Below, piece by piece: positions 38,891 through 50,832 of a DNA stretch of 64,000 nt (within the stretch, counting starts at the first letter, position 1; the number at the start of each line of letters is the position of its first letter). Origin of the DNA: Photobacterium sp. TLY01 (lineage in GTDB: Bacteria > Pseudomonadota > Gammaproteobacteria > Enterobacterales > Vibrionaceae). The stretch is from the NCBI RefSeq assembly GCF_021432065.1, contig NZ_CP090364.1, positions 2,184,601-2,248,600 of the forward strand, written 5' to 3'. Under the pieces are notes generated by a model that saw only the letters and a program-made list of their open reading frames with translations, was not told the origin of the DNA and searched no databases. The position numbers were made by a program, and so were the translations under genes.

Positions 38891-40228
38891 TTATTGATAG
38901 CGTTTCTGCGGGCTTTTTGCGTCCAGTGAGGCCAGATATTCCAGCTTCTCACCAATTTTACTCTCTAAGCCTCGCTCTGAAGGCTGATAGTACTTCCTGC
39001 CCTGAAGCTCGGGAGGTAAATAGCACTCCCCTGCCGCATATGCGCCTGGCTCGTCATGGGCATAGCGATATTCTGCGCCATATCCCAGCTCTTTCATGAG
39101 TTTAGTCGGCGCATTTCTCAGATGCGGCGGGACTTCATAGTCGGGCAGATTCGCCGCATCCGCTTTTGCCTGATTAAAGGCAGTGTAGACCGCATTACTT
39201 TTGGGTGCAGAGGCCAGATAGACAATGGCTTGCGCGATTGCCCTTTCACCTTCATAAGCGCCCACCCGCGTAAAACAATCCCAGGCAGCAATCGCAACCT
39301 GCATCCCACGGGGGTCGGCATTGCCGACATCTTCAGACGCGATGGCCAGTAGACGGCGGGCAACATAAAGGGGATCACAACCAGCCTGTAGCATACGGGC
39401 ATACCAGTATAAGGCGCCATCCGGACTGGATCCGCGAATGGACTTATGCACCGCGGAAATCATGTCGTACCAGAGATCACCTTTGTTATCAAAACGGGTG
39501 ACCTTCTCACCGGCAACTTCAGCCAGAAGATCTAAAGTGATGACTTTACTCCCCTGATGCGCCTCTGCCATATCTGCCAGCAGTTCCAGGTAGTTCAGCG
39601 ACATACGCGCATCGCCATTCACCAGCGCCGCCAGGTTTTCTTTCACATCCGGTGCAAAAGTCAGGCTGTCCTCTTTCAAGCCCCGTGTCCGGTCATTCAT
39701 CGCCTGGTCAATCACAGTCAGGATGTCATCCTGAGTGAGTGACTTGAGTTTATAGACCCGGGCGCGGGACAGCAGCGCGTTATTCAGCTCAAAAGACGGG
39801 TTTTCAGTAGTCGCGCCGATAAAGGTCACTGTGCCATCTTCAATATGCGGCAAGAATGCATCCTGCTGGCTTTTATTGAAACGGTGCACCTCATCGACAA
39901 ACAGAATGGTTCGCCGGCCGGCATGCTGGTTCTGACGCGCTTTATCGATGGCAGCACGAATCTCTTTCACACCCGAGGTCACCGCCGACACACGCTCCAC
40001 TTCAGCATTGGCATAGTGGGCCGCAACTTCGGCTAATGTTGTTTTACCGGTGCCGGGCGGGCCCCAGAGAATCATGGAGTGCAGATGCCCGGCTTCCAGC
40101 GCTCGTCGTAACGGCTTGCCCTGACCGAGTATATGTTGCTGACCAATGTACTCTTCAACGGTTCGCGGGCGCATTCGTGCAGCCAGAGGGCGAAAATCCG
40201 AGGAAAAATTGAGACTGAGATTATCCAC
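38891..40228 (-). CDS. rarA: Replication-associated recombination protein A (RarA/MgsA)
   Basis: RarA is an AAA+ ATPase, related to eukaryotic WRNIP1/Mgs1, acting at stalled forks. The 445-residue protein has Walker [13 protein letters not shown], Walker [15 protein letters not shown], sensor [12 protein letters not shown] and a C-terminal clamp-loader-like helical part. The GTG at 40228 (reads [12 protein letters not shown], matching the E. coli start) is chosen over a GTG 9 bases earlier; GGTGG lies 5 bases upstream. A terminator hairpin for lolA ends only about 16 bases before this start. Confidence 0.94.
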   Translation of the reverse strand: MDNLSLNFSSDFRPLAARMRPRTVEEYIGQQHILGQGKPLRRALEAGHLHSMILWGPPGTGKTTLAEVAAHYANAEVERVSAVTSGVKEIRAAIDKARQNQHAGRRTILFVDEVHRFNKSQQDAFLPHIEDGTVTFIGATTENPSFELNNALLSRARVYKLKSLTQDDILTVIDQAMNDRTRGLKEDSLTFAPDVKENLAALVNGDARMSLNYLELLADMAEAHQGSKVITLDLLAEVAGEKVTRFDNKGDLWYDMISAVHKSIRGSSPDGALYWYARMLQAGCDPLYVARRLLAIASEDVGNADPRGMQVAIAAWDCFTRVGAYEGERAIAQAIVYLASAPKSNAVYTAFNQAKADAANLPDYEVPPHLRNAPTKLMKELGYGAEYRYAHDEPGAYAAGECYLPPELQGRKYYQPSERGLESKIGEKLEYLASLDAKSPQKRYQ

Positions 40229-40243
40229 GCTGACCACCCATTA

Positions 40244-40270
40244 CTAAAAAAGGCGGTATTCCTACCGCCT
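40244..40270 (-). terminator. Terminator or attenuator between lolA and rarA
   Basis: Minus strand: perfect stem AGGCGGTA / TACCGCCT with a GGAA loop, followed by TTTTTTAG. It is 30 bp past the lolA stop and immediately before the rarA ribosome-binding site. Confidence 0.88.
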
Positions 40271-40299
40271 GATATAAGACACTCTCGTTTTTAACGCAA

Positions 40300-40926
40300 T
40301 CAGCGCTTATCGTCCAGTTCTACGCCGGAAGGCGGAGTAAAACTGTATTGCTGACGATCTTGCTTCCCGCGGGCAAACCGGGCAAAGCGAAACTGGCTGA
40401 GCTGGCCATCCTGCTCTTCGACGGAAAACCCGCGGACCTGACCGTCCCGGCCGACTGTGACCACAAATTTTCCGGTCGCTGCGGCGCTGTCTTTCGGCGT
40501 CAGGGTAAAGGTATCAGCCGTCTGAGCCACATTGTATTTCGCCCAATCCTGATTCTGATTGCGAATCAACAAAACAAATGGTGTTTGCGCGGTCGCATCA
40601 TCCAGATTCATCGCGGTCACCTGCTCAACCATCGGGGTGTAATACCACAGGGTGCGACCGTCAGACACCAGCAGATTTTCATCCGGGGTGTCAGCATGCC
40701 ATCTGAACAGATTCGGACGCTGAACCGAAACATTCCCTTCGCCCTCGACCAGCAACTCCCCTTCAGGACTGGTGACCTTCTGAGTGAACGTTGCGCTGAA
40801 GGCATCAACTTTGTTCAACCGCTGACTCAACTCCTGCTGAGCGCTGGCAAATGCCAGAGCAGGCAAGAACGCAGCGGCCAGAAGAACGCCCTGAATGGTT
40901 TTTGTTATTTGCTGATTTTTCATCAT
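40300..40926 (-). CDS. lolA: Outer-membrane lipoprotein carrier protein LolA
   Basis: LolA carries lipoproteins from LolCDE across the periplasm to LolB. The 208-residue precursor has a signal peptide ending near LALAFASA and the mature start AQQELSQRLNKVDAFSATFTQKV. The conserved FRWHADTPDENLLVSDGRTLWYYTP and hydrophobic half-barrel residues follow. AGGAG lies 8 bases before the first of two consecutive ATG codons. It starts 3 bp after the ftsK stop, so it is coupled to ftsK. Confidence 0.96.
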   Translation of the reverse strand: MMKNQQITKTIQGVLLAAAFLPALAFASAQQELSQRLNKVDAFSATFTQKVTSPEGELLVEGEGNVSVQRPNLFRWHADTPDENLLVSDGRTLWYYTPMVEQVTAMNLDDATAQTPFVLLIRNQNQDWAKYNVAQTADTFTLTPKDSAAATGKFVVTVGRDGQVRGFSVEEQDGQLSQFRFARFARGKQDRQQYSFTPPSGVELDDKR

Positions 40927-40929
40927 ACA

Positions 40930-43905
40930 TCAATCTCCTGCCGGAGCCGGCGCCAGAACTTCTCGGTTACCATTATGGCCCGGAGGACTGACAATACCGT
41001 GTGCTTCCAGCTGTTCTACAATACGGGCGGCGCGGTTATAGCCAATTTTGAAACGGCGTTGAACGCCTGAAACGGATCCGCGACGGCTCTCGGCCACAAA
41101 AGCTGCAACCTGATCAAAGAGCTGATCAAGATCGTCTTCACCACCGGATGAGGTTTCCCCTGGCAACATAGCTTCCGAGCCCTGATCAGAATTCAGGATC
41201 CCATCGATATACTGTGGTTTACCCCGGGCTTTCCAGTCGTTCACCACATTATGGACATCATCATCGGATGCAAAGGCACCGTGAACACGGATGGTGTGAC
41301 TTTGACCTGCCGGCAGGTACAACATATCACCCATGCCCAGCAGCGATTCTGCCCCCCCCTGATCCAGAATAGTCCGTGAATCTGTCTTGGTTGAGACGGT
41401 AAACGCCATACGGCTTGGAATATTGGCCTTGATCAGACCGGTAATCACATCGACCGACGGACGCTGAGTCGCCAGCACCAGATGAATCCCCGAAGCTCGT
41501 GCTTTCTGCGCCAGACGAGCGATCAGCTCCTCCACTTTCTTGCCGACCACCATCATGAGATCGGCAAACTCATCCACTATGACCACAATACTTGGCATTT
41601 TCTCCAACAGCGGTGGATGTTCGTCCAGACTATCGCCAGGTTTCCACAGCGGATCGTGAATCGGATGCCCGGCGGCAGCGGCTTCTTTGAGCTTGGCATT
41701 GTAACCGGCCAGGTTTCGCACCCCTACCGCAGCCATCAGTTTGTAGCGGCGTTCCATTTCACCCACACACCAGCGAAGCGCATTGCCGGCGTCTTTCATG
41801 TCCGTGACGACTTCGGTCAGCAGATGCGGAATACCCTCGTAGATAGACAATTCCAGCATTTTCGGGTCAATCATGATGAAACGGCAATCCTCCGGCTTAC
41901 ATTTGTAAAGCAGGCTGAGGATCATCACGTTGACACCTACAGATTTACCAGAACCCGTCGTACCGGCCACCAGTAAGTGAGGCATTTTGCTCAGATCAGC
42001 GGCAACAGCCTCACCGGCAATGTCATAGCCCAGCACAATCGGAAGCGGGCCGCGCATGTTCATAAAGCGCTCACTACCCAGCACTTCAGACATATACACG
42101 GTTTCACGGTTCTCGTTCGGGAGTTCCAGACCGATATAAGGTTTACCCGGGATCACTTCCACAACCCGCACCGCATAGGCAGACAAAGCACGGGCCAGAT
42201 CTTTTGCCAGCCCTGAGATGCGGCTTACTTTCACACCGGGTGCCAAATCCAGCTCATAGCGGGTGATCACGGGGCCGGGATAAATCCCGACCACCTTGGC
42301 TTTAATTTTGTAATCCGCCAGTTTGGCTTCCACCAGACGGGCGGTATTCTTTAATTCTTCTTCGCTGGTCGGCTGCACATTTTGCGACGGCGGTTGCAGG
42401 AGATCCAGGGTCGGCATCGGTGAGGTGGGTTTGGGTAAATCGACGTCTTTTTTCACCAGGAACGGATTATCCAACCCTGCGGCATACGCCTGCTGCTGTT
42501 GTGCCTGCTGTGCTTCACGGATCTTGCGCTGGAAAGCCTCTTCATCAGACTCTTCGTCATCAGCATCATCGTCATACTCAGCGTCTGACGCCATACCTGC
42601 CCGCTCCAGCTCCGACATCCCATCGTGAACACCGATCTCAATATCCGCCTCACGACCGTCATCCAGGCATTCCTCTTCATCTGACGCCTCTGCTTCCCAG
42701 GGAAGATCAGCATCAGGTGCAGCAACAGTATCATCTTGCTCTGACACAGATTCGTACTCAGACATGACGGGTGCTTCACCCACCAGAGACAGATCGCCGA
42801 TAGAGGGTTCGTCTACCCTGTTCTGCGCCGGCAGATCATCACTGACCACCTGGGCATCGGCCTGACGCTCTTCCGATTCGGCGGCATACACGCTGTAATC
42901 GTCATTTTCAGCCAGCTGAGACTGCAAATCATCAATCGTCACACCCGCGATCTCCGGATTGGACCCCAACGGCTGACGGGCTGAAGCAGTTACTGGCTTG
43001 CTGCGTTCTGGCATCACAATGGCAGGTTCTGATTGCACGGGTGCGTGTGACGGCGACGATTTCACCTCAGTTTGAGGCGATTGCATTCGGGCGTGTTTCT
43101 CAGCAGCCGTATCCGAAACCTGAATGTCGGCCAGCGGTCTTGGAGTATAGGCAATACGCTCTGAACGACGCAGTAAGACGTCATCCTCATCAATGTCGGT
43201 CTCGTCCGGATTATTCACTAACCTGGCAGCATAAGCCGTCTGACTTTCGTCAGGAATATCGGCAGCAAAAGGCGTCAGTGTCTGCGGCTGTTCGCCGCGA
43301 ATTCTATTGAGCAGCCAGCCTAACATCCCTAGGGTGGTCTCCCCGATGCCATCCACCACGCGCAACCAAGAAATACCGGTTAACAGGGTAAACCCAACCG
43401 CCCATAAAAACATCAGAACCAGGGTCGTGCCAAGCAGGCTAAACAGCGGCAAAGTCAGATTGGCGACCACATCACCAATCACACCGCCGGAGGAAAAGTA
43501 CCAGATATCATCAAAGTTCAGATCGGCAAGCCCACAACTGGTCAGAAACAGTAGCAGCAGGCCGAGCAGGCGCGTCCCGTAGATCATGTAGTCCGCAGAT
43601 TCCCGTTCACCTCGACGACGGAACATGATCCAGGTCACTCCCAGCATCACAAGCGGTAACGGATACGCCAGCGATCCAAAAGTGAAAAAGGCGGTGTCAG
43701 CCACCATGGCACCGAAGGCGCCAGCTTTATTCTGCACTGTGCCCTGCCAGGCCGTTTGCGACCAGGAGGGATCAGCCGGGTTAAAACTGACCAGGGCAAC
43801 CATAAGATACACAGCGGCAAGAATACCGATGATTAAAAAACTTTCCAGCAGGCGCTGTCCGCCTGACAGGCGTATAGGCTGAGTTTTGCCTCTAACTTTC
43901 CTCAA
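40930..43905 (-). CDS. ftsK: DNA translocase FtsK
   Basis: FtsK couples cell division with chromosome dimer resolution by pumping DNA to dif/XerCD. The 991-residue protein has four N-terminal transmembrane helices (about 23-195), an acidic Pro/Glu/Asp linker (about 200-480) and the RecA-like motor with Walker [15 protein letters not shown] and [13 protein letters not shown]. The gamma winged-helix domain ([27 protein letters not shown]) reads KOPS-like sites. The start is TTG at 43905, with GGAGAG 7 bases upstream; the N-terminus then aligns with other FtsK proteins and no better start is seen. Confidence 0.96.
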   Translation of the reverse strand: MRKVRGKTQPIRLSGGQRLLESFLIIGILAAVYLMVALVSFNPADPSWSQTAWQGTVQNKAGAFGAMVADTAFFTFGSLAYPLPLVMLGVTWIMFRRRGERESADYMIYGTRLLGLLLLFLTSCGLADLNFDDIWYFSSGGVIGDVVANLTLPLFSLLGTTLVLMFLWAVGFTLLTGISWLRVVDGIGETTLGMLGWLLNRIRGEQPQTLTPFAADIPDESQTAYAARLVNNPDETDIDEDDVLLRRSERIAYTPRPLADIQVSDTAAEKHARMQSPQTEVKSSPSHAPVQSEPAIVMPERSKPVTASARQPLGSNPEIAGVTIDDLQSQLAENDDYSVYAAESEERQADAQVVSDDLPAQNRVDEPSIGDLSLVGEAPVMSEYESVSEQDDTVAAPDADLPWEAEASDEEECLDDGREADIEIGVHDGMSELERAGMASDAEYDDDADDEESDEEAFQRKIREAQQAQQQQAYAAGLDNPFLVKKDVDLPKPTSPMPTLDLLQPPSQNVQPTSEEELKNTARLVEAKLADYKIKAKVVGIYPGPVITRYELDLAPGVKVSRISGLAKDLARALSAYAVRVVEVIPGKPYIGLELPNENRETVYMSEVLGSERFMNMRGPLPIVLGYDIAGEAVAADLSKMPHLLVAGTTGSGKSVGVNVMILSLLYKCKPEDCRFIMIDPKMLELSIYEGIPHLLTEVVTDMKDAGNALRWCVGEMERRYKLMAAVGVRNLAGYNAKLKEAAAAGHPIHDPLWKPGDSLDEHPPLLEKMPSIVVIVDEFADLMMVVGKKVEELIARLAQKARASGIHLVLATQRPSVDVITGLIKANIPSRMAFTVSTKTDSRTILDQGGAESLLGMGDMLYLPAGQSHTIRVHGAFASDDDVHNVVNDWKARGKPQYIDGILNSDQGSEAMLPGETSSGGEDDLDQLFDQVAAFVAESRRGSVSGVQRRFKIGYNRAARIVEQLEAHGIVSPPGHNGNREVLAPAPAGD

Positions 43906-44342
43906 AAACTCTCTCCGGTCTTGCTAATACTGGCTGTAAGCCGGGGGTAATCAACGTCCTGTGGGTGACCCAGCTGAATATGCGTTTGTCCGATACAGTC
44001 AAGCCACCTCATCAGGCTTGGCGATGTGGCCTATTTTATACCACTTAACAGGGAATGTGACCTGCCTGAGAAAATGTGGGAGCAAAGTAGGAAAACGATG
44101 TGAACAACATCATGAACATCCTGATACACCCCGTTGGACAACCTTTCGCTCACGTAGCTTCGCCAAACCCGTTTTAATTGTAGTGGGTTGATAACACAAA
44201 TAATTCATCTCAATGTCAAATAGATGATGGGATGCTGACTTTTTCAGCAGTTGAGACAAAAAACGCTATGACAGCCACAAAAACAAAACAAGCGGCGCAA
44301 GGCCGCTTGGTATTGTCGTAAATCAGACTGGCTCAGGGCCAA
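43906..44342. other. ftsK-lrp intergenic region
   Basis: About 437 bp without a supported gene. It contains the lrp terminator (44281-44309) on its right. The ftsK promoter should be here, but several AT-rich hexamers fit only weakly. No tRNA or small-RNA structure was recognised. Confidence 0.5.
44281..44309 (-). terminator. Terminator of lrp
   Basis: Minus strand: stem AAGCGGC / GCCGCTT with a five-base loop, followed by GTTTTGTTTTTG. It lies 34 bp past the lrp stop. Confidence 0.85.
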
Positions 44343-44837
44343 TTAACGTGTTTTGATCACCAGGTTATTGGTCTGTTTTACTTCTTCCATAACTACATAG
44401 GTACGGGTGTCATTCACACCCGGTAAGCGCAGCAGGGTTTCACCCAGCAGCTTACGGTATGCAGACATGTCCGATACACGTGTTTTTAACAGATAGTCGA
44501 AATCGCCCGACACCAGATGACACTCTTGAATATCTTCCAGCTCCTGAACCGAACGGTTAAATTGCTCAAAGACATCAGGGGCACCACGGTTCAGGGTAAT
44601 TTCAACGAAAACCAGCAGAGAGGCATCCAGATATTGCGGGTTCAGCAGCGCAGTATAGCCGCTGATATACCCCTGGCGCTCCAGGCGACGTACACGCTCC
44701 AGACAAGGGGTTGGAGACAGTCCAACACGTTTAGACAACTCAACGTTTGAAATTCGTCCGTCCTTCTGAAGTTCGTTCAGAATGTTGCGGTCGATGCGAT
44801 CCAACTCCTTGGAGGGTTTCTTTTTGGTATCTACCAT
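44343..44837 (-). CDS. lrp: Leucine-responsive regulatory protein Lrp
   Basis: Lrp is a global regulator and nucleoid protein that responds to leucine and alanine. The 164-residue protein has an N-terminal helix-turn-helix (DRIDRNILNELQKDGRISNVELSKRVGLSPTPCLERV) and a C-terminal RAM ligand domain (HLVSGDFDYLLKTRVSDMSAYRKLL). It is near identical to the enterobacterial Lrp in its DNA-binding part. The ATG at 44837 is standard. It is divergent from ald across 156 bp of very AT-rich DNA, a common lrp/ald pairing in vibrios. Confidence 0.97.
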   Translation of the reverse strand: MVDTKKKPSKELDRIDRNILNELQKDGRISNVELSKRVGLSPTPCLERVRRLERQGYISGYTALLNPQYLDASLLVFVEITLNRGAPDVFEQFNRSVQELEDIQECHLVSGDFDYLLKTRVSDMSAYRKLLGETLLRLPGVNDTRTYVVMEEVKQTNNLVIKTR

Positions 44838-44993
44838 TTTTTATTCCACCTATTTACTTCCTTGCAAAAAAATATACTACATCTACTAGTTATTTAGTAT
44901 CAAATACTCTTTTAGTCAAACTATACTGCCATTAGCTCTGTCATTTCAACCTTGTCCATAGCTAACCCTGCTACATAGATCAAGGAGCACAGC
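44838..44993. promoter_or_regulatory. AT-rich lrp/ald divergent control region
   Basis: This 156-bp gap is rich in TACTA/TAGTA repeats, including the inverted pair ATACTA (about 44873) and TAGTAT (about 44895), and a plus-strand TATACT at 44922-44927. Lrp sites are degenerate and AT-rich, so binding here is likely on principle but cannot be proven by eye. Confidence 0.4.
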
Positions 44994-46115
44994 ATGATCA
45001 TCGGTGTGCCTAAAGAAATCAAAGACCACGAATACCGAGTTGGCCTTGTTACCAGTAGTGTCAGAGAACTGGTTTCGCTGGGTCATCAGGTACTGATTGA
45101 AACCCAGGCCGGAGCAGGTATAGGGTTGTCCGATGCAGATTATCAGTCTGCCGGAGCAACGATTCTTTCGACTGCTTCAGAAGTTTTTACCAGATCAGAG
45201 CTAATTATTAAAGTAAAAGAACCCCAGACCGTCGAAAGAGCCATGCTTCGCGAAGGGCAAATTCTGTTCACTTATCTGCATCTGGCCCCTGATTATGAGC
45301 AAACAAAGGAGCTGATTCAGAGCAAATCTATTTGTATTGCTTATGAAACGGTAAAAGACAACAAAGGCCGCCTTCCGTTACTGGCGCCCATGTCTGAAGT
45401 GGCCGGCAGGATGTCCGTTCAGGCCGCTGCGCAAACCCTGGAAAATTCCCGCGGCGGAAGAGGTTTACTGCTCAGTGGCGTACCCGGCGTAGAACCGGCT
45501 AAAGTCCTCATTTTAGGCGGCGGCGTTGTGGGTTCCAATGCCGCCCGTCTGGCGGTGGGGATGCGGGCCGATGTCACTGTGCTGGATCGCAATCTGGATA
45601 CGCTACGGGCACTGGACTGCGAGTTTCAGGGCAAAGTGAAGTTGCTTTACTCGACCGACGATCTGATTGACCGCCTGGTGCCGGATACCGATGTGATCAT
45701 CGGCGCAGTGCTGATCCCTGGTGCTGCGGCCCCGAAACTCATCACGGCCGATCACGTTAAAGCTATGAAGCACGGCTCATGCCTTGTTGACGTAGCGATT
45801 GATCAGGGCGGCTGTTTTGAGACTTCTCATCCGACCACACATACCCATCCAACCTTTATTGTCGACAATGTGGTGCACTACTGTGTCGCCAATATGCCCG
45901 GTGCGGTGGCGCGCACTTCGGCATTTGCGCTGAACAATGCCACATTACCCTACATTATTCAGCTGGCCGGGAAAGGCTATAAACAGGCATTGCTGGACGA
46001 CCCAGGATTTCTGGCCGGATTAAATGTCATTCACGGTAAAGTGACCTGTCGCGAAGTCGCTGAAGCCTTCAATCTTCACTATACCGATCCGACGGTTGCC
46101 CTCAGCATGCACTAA
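44994..46115 (+). CDS. ald: Alanine dehydrogenase
   Basis: Ald interconverts L-alanine and pyruvate plus ammonia with NAD. The 373-residue protein starts MIIGVPKEIKDHEYRVGLVTSSV and has the conserved substrate residues in KVKEPQ and FTYLHLAP, a Rossmann fold GGGVVGSNAARLA, and VDVAIDQGGCFETSHPTTHTHPTF near the C-terminus. AAGGAG lies a few bases before the ATG. It is opposite lrp, whose product commonly controls alanine use. Confidence 0.96.
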   Translation: MIIGVPKEIKDHEYRVGLVTSSVRELVSLGHQVLIETQAGAGIGLSDADYQSAGATILSTASEVFTRSELIIKVKEPQTVERAMLREGQILFTYLHLAPDYEQTKELIQSKSICIAYETVKDNKGRLPLLAPMSEVAGRMSVQAAAQTLENSRGGRGLLLSGVPGVEPAKVLILGGGVVGSNAARLAVGMRADVTVLDRNLDTLRALDCEFQGKVKLLYSTDDLIDRLVPDTDVIIGAVLIPGAAAPKLITADHVKAMKHGSCLVDVAIDQGGCFETSHPTTHTHPTFIVDNVVHYCVANMPGAVARTSAFALNNATLPYIIQLAGKGYKQALLDDPGFLAGLNVIHGKVTCREVAEAFNLHYTDPTVALSMH

Positions 46116-46143
46116 CATGTGCCCGTGCTGTTTCGCTGACCTG

Positions 46144-46177
46144 AGCGCTGAAAACATAGTTTCCGGCGCTTTTTCTT
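46144..46177 (+). terminator. Terminator of ald
   Basis: AGCGCTGAAAAC-ATA-GTTTCCGGCGCT pairs with one mismatch and one G-U pair and is followed by TTTTCTTT, 28 bp after the stop. Confidence 0.8.
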
Positions 46178-46252
46178 TGAGTTTACGGCACAGCTATGGT
46201 CTGCTCTTTCCTTACGCCTGCATTTTCCCTACAATCGATGCCTTATTGATAA

Positions 46253-47239
<987 letters not shown>

Positions 47240-47252
47240 AACTGAAAAGACA

Positions 47253-47279
47253 GCCACGGCAATCGACCGTGGCTTTTTT
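47253..47279 (+). terminator. Terminator of trxB
   Basis: Stem GCCACGG / CCGTGGC with a 7-base loop and TTTTTT, 14 bp past the stop. Confidence 0.92.
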
Positions 47280-47335
47280 GCCTTCCCCCTTTGGGAAACC
47301 AGAATTTGACCAACCAGACAGCGCTACTCTAAAAA

Positions 47336-49108
47336 ATGGATAAACAATTACAGCGCGAATTGACCAAATGGTTAAAATCGCAAAGCAAACTTGCCAAACC
47401 CTGGCTCATGCTGAGTGTCGGCATGGGATTCCTGTCGGGGCTTCTCCTGGTTGCCCAGGCCGGACTGCTCGCCTACATATTGCAGCAACTGATCATTGAA
47501 CAGACGGACAAACACCAGCTGATCCCGCATTTTGCCGGCCTGATTGCTGTGGTTGCACTTCGTGCCGCCTGCAGCTGGGGACGGGAAGTCGCAGGCTACC
47601 GGTGCGGGGAGCAGATCCGCCTGCACATCCGTCAGCTCATCATCCAGCGACTGCATCAGCTTGGCCCGGCGTTTATCAAAGGTCGCCCCGCCGGTTCCTG
47701 GGCCAGTCTGATTCTGGAACAGGTCGAGGAAATGCAGGATTTCTTTGCCCGCTATATCCCCCAGATGGCGCTGTCTGTCCTGATTCCTGTGGTCATTTTG
47801 GTGGCGGTATTCCCGTTTAACTGGGCGGCCGGTCTGATTTTCCTGATCACAGCGCCGTTAGTGCCCTTGTTCATGGCTCTGGTCGGTATGGGCGCAGCTG
47901 ATGCAAGCCGACGCAACTTTACGGCCATGCAACGCCTGTCCGGTCACTTTTATGACCGCCTGCAGGGCCTGGCCACACTGCGACTGTTCAACCGGGCTGA
48001 TGCCGAAGCCGAAAACCTGCACGATGCTGCCGATACACTGCGCAAACGTACGATGGAAGTGCTGCGTATGGCCTTTCTGTCATCCGCAGTACTGGAATTT
48101 TTCACGGCCATTTCCATCGCACTGGTTGCTGTCTATTTTGGTTTTTCTTTCATTGGTGAGCTGGACTTCGGCCACTATGGCTTGCCAATCACTTTATTTA
48201 CCGGCTTCTTTATTCTGCTGCTGGCACCTGAGTTCTATCAGCCACTGAGAGATCTGGGCACCTTTTACCACGCCAAAGCGCAAGCCATTGGCGCCGCAGA
48301 ATCCATCGTGACTTTCCTCAATACCCAAGCCGACAACATGAGTGAGGGCAAACAGCCACTGCCCTCTCCCGAGACTATCCACATCAGCCTGACCGACGTA
48401 AAAGTGCTCAGTCCGCAAGGGCAGGTGCTGGCTGGCCCGCTGAGTTTTGAGATTGATGCCAAACAACAAGTGGCTCTGGTTGGCCCCAGCGGCGCAGGTA
48501 AAACCAGCCTGCTGAATGCTCTGTTGGGTTTTCTGCCCTATGAAGGCAGCATCAAAGTCAATGGTGCTGAACTGCGTGAGATCAACCCGGCCCAGTGGCG
48601 TCAGTCTATCAGCTGGGTTGGCCAAAACCCGCTGCTGATTCACGGCAGTATTCGCGACAATATCATGCTGGGGAATCCTAACGCCACCGACGAACATGTC
48701 CGGCAAGTGGCGGAAAACGCGTTTGCCCATGAGTTTATCCAGCATCTGGAACTTGGCTTGGATCATCCGGTCGGTGATCGTTCAGCCGGCCTGTCCGTAG
48801 GTCAGGCACAGCGGCTGGCCGTCGCCCGCGCCCTGCTTCAGAACGGCAGTTTCTGGCTGCTGGATGAGCCCACAGCCAGCCTGGACGCCAACAGTGAACA
48901 CCTGGTACAGCAAAGCTTAAATCAGGCAACCCAAGGCCAGACGACTTTGATGATCAGCCACCGTCTCGACCAGTTAACCAGTATGGATAAAGTGCTGGTG
49001 CTGGAAAACGGTCAAATCGTTCAACAAGGTCATTTCAGCCAGATCAGCCGCGAAGGCTTACTCGCAGACATGTTGTCACACACAAATAAGAGGGATCTCG
49101 ATGCGTGA
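47336..49108 (+). CDS. cydD: Glutathione/cysteine ABC exporter subunit CydD
   Basis: CydDC is a heterodimeric ABC transporter needed for cytochrome bd and periplasmic cytochrome assembly; it is reported to export thiols and bind haem. The 590-residue half-transporter has six transmembrane helices (first about 24-50), Walker A VGPSGAGKTSLLN, the LSVGQAQRLAVARAL signature and Walker B FWLLDEPTASLD. It overlaps cydC by 8 bp, so the two are translated together. Confidence 0.96.
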   Translation: MDKQLQRELTKWLKSQSKLAKPWLMLSVGMGFLSGLLLVAQAGLLAYILQQLIIEQTDKHQLIPHFAGLIAVVALRAACSWGREVAGYRCGEQIRLHIRQLIIQRLHQLGPAFIKGRPAGSWASLILEQVEEMQDFFARYIPQMALSVLIPVVILVAVFPFNWAAGLIFLITAPLVPLFMALVGMGAADASRRNFTAMQRLSGHFYDRLQGLATLRLFNRADAEAENLHDAADTLRKRTMEVLRMAFLSSAVLEFFTAISIALVAVYFGFSFIGELDFGHYGLPITLFTGFFILLLAPEFYQPLRDLGTFYHAKAQAIGAAESIVTFLNTQADNMSEGKQPLPSPETIHISLTDVKVLSPQGQVLAGPLSFEIDAKQQVALVGPSGAGKTSLLNALLGFLPYEGSIKVNGAELREINPAQWRQSISWVGQNPLLIHGSIRDNIMLGNPNATDEHVRQVAENAFAHEFIQHLELGLDHPVGDRSAGLSVGQAQRLAVARALLQNGSFWLLDEPTASLDANSEHLVQQSLNQATQGQTTLMISHRLDQLTSMDKVLVLENGQIVQQGHFSQISREGLLADMLSHTNKRDLDA

Positions 49109-50822
49109 TTTAATCCCTTACATTAAACTCTACCGTCGCCATTGGTTTGGCCTGACGCTGGGGATGTTGCTGGGTCTGGCGACCCTTTTAGCTGCCATGA
49201 GCCTACTGACTCTGTCTGGCTGGTTCCTTGCCGCCTCTGCCGTTGCGGGTATGACAATTGCCCGTGAAACCTTCAACTACATGCTACCGGCATCAGGTGT
49301 GCGTGGTTTTTCCATCGCCCGTACCGCAGGCCGCTGGGGAGAGCGTGTTGTCAGCCACAATGCAACCTTCAAGCTGCTGGCCGACCTGCGCATTTTCTTC
49401 TTCCGTAAGCTCATCCCGCTGATCCCTGGCCGTCAGACCAATCTGCGCGACGCCGATTTACTCAACCGCCTGGTTGCCGATGTGGATGCAATGGACCATG
49501 TCTACCTGCGGCTGATCAGCCCCTTGGTAATTGGGGGAATTGGTATTCTTGCGATAAGCGGCTTTCTGGCCTGGTTTGACCCGGCGCTTGCCTTAGTACT
49601 TGGGTGTCTGTTGTTCACTTTAATGCTTGCTCTGCCGGTTATTTTCTACAAGCTGGGCAAGAAACACGGTGAAACGCTGACCATGGCCAAAGCCGGATTC
49701 AGAATACGCCTGCTCGACTGGTTACAGGGTCAGGCCGAACTGTTACTGTTTAATGCAGAACCTGCATACAGAGAACAGACACTGAGCGAGCAGCACCAAT
49801 TGCTGCAGGCACAGCGCCGCATGGCCAGCCTGACAGGAATGGCCAATGCGATGCTGCTGCTGGTCACCGGATGGTCTCTGGTACTTATGCTGTGGTTAGC
49901 CGCTGACGGTGTGGGGGGCAATACGCCCGACCCTATGATAGCGCTGGTTGCTTTTGCCACCATGGCCAGTTTTGAGCTGATGATGCCGGTTGCCGGGGCT
50001 TTTCAGTACCTGGGGCAAACGCTCTCTTCAGCCAGACGACTGAATGAAATTATTCATGCGACACCCGACACACAGTTTGACCCGCAAGGCCATCAGGCCA
50101 GTGTTCGCGGCGAGATTCAGGTTCGCAACGTCAGCTTCAGCTACTTCGGCAGCGAACAAGCCGTGCTTAACCAGGTCTCTCTCGAGCTCAAAGCCGGTGA
50201 AAAAATGGCACTGCTTGGCCGTACAGGCTGCGGTAAATCAACCCTGCTGCAATTGCTGACCCGGAACTGGGATCCCCAGCAAGGTGAGATCATCCTGGAT
50301 GGCACACCGCTTTCTCAATGGCAGGAAGCGGCATTGCGTGATGCTGTGAGCGTGGTCAGCCAGCGTGTCGATATCTTTAACGGCACAGTTCGCGATAACC
50401 TGCAATTAGCCAAACCGGACGCAACCGACAGTGAACTGTCAGCCGTACTGACCAAAGTGGGGCTGGAGAAACTGCTGGATGGGAATAGCCTGAATACCTG
50501 GCTGGGTGATGGTGGCCGGCAAATTTCCGGCGGCGAACGTCGCCGGATAGGCATCGCCCGTGCGCTTTTACATGATGCTCCCATTTTGCTGCTCGATGAA
50601 CCAACCGAAGGGTTGGATCGCCGGACTGAACAACAGATTTTGTCTTTGCTGTTCGAGCATATGCCGGGAAAAACGGTTGTCTTCATTACCCATCGTCTGG
50701 TCGGACTGGAGCAAATGGATCAGATATGTCTGATGGATCAAGGCGACATCATAGAACGTGGCAATCACGCTTCGCTGATGGCCCTGAATGGGCGCTATGC
50801 TGAACTCTGGCGCAGAGTTTAG
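49101..50822 (+). CDS. cydC: Glutathione/cysteine ABC exporter subunit CydC
   Basis: The partner of CydD. The 573-residue half-transporter starts MRDLIPYIKLYRRHWFGL, has six membrane helices, the EFNYMLPASGVRGFSIARTAGRW-like loop typical of CydC, Walker A LGRTGCGKSTLL, signature ISGGERRRIGIARALL and Walker B ILLLDEPTEGLD. AAGAGGGA is the ribosome-binding site inside the end of cydD. A terminator follows shared with the convergent gene. Confidence 0.96.
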   Translation: MRDLIPYIKLYRRHWFGLTLGMLLGLATLLAAMSLLTLSGWFLAASAVAGMTIARETFNYMLPASGVRGFSIARTAGRWGERVVSHNATFKLLADLRIFFFRKLIPLIPGRQTNLRDADLLNRLVADVDAMDHVYLRLISPLVIGGIGILAISGFLAWFDPALALVLGCLLFTLMLALPVIFYKLGKKHGETLTMAKAGFRIRLLDWLQGQAELLLFNAEPAYREQTLSEQHQLLQAQRRMASLTGMANAMLLLVTGWSLVLMLWLAADGVGGNTPDPMIALVAFATMASFELMMPVAGAFQYLGQTLSSARRLNEIIHATPDTQFDPQGHQASVRGEIQVRNVSFSYFGSEQAVLNQVSLELKAGEKMALLGRTGCGKSTLLQLLTRNWDPQQGEIILDGTPLSQWQEAALRDAVSVVSQRVDIFNGTVRDNLQLAKPDATDSELSAVLTKVGLEKLLDGNSLNTWLGDGGRQISGGERRRIGIARALLHDAPILLLDEPTEGLDRRTEQQILSLLFEHMPGKTVVFITHRLVGLEQMDQICLMDQGDIIERGNHASLMALNGRYAELWRRV

Positions 50823-50832
50823 CCCATGTAAC

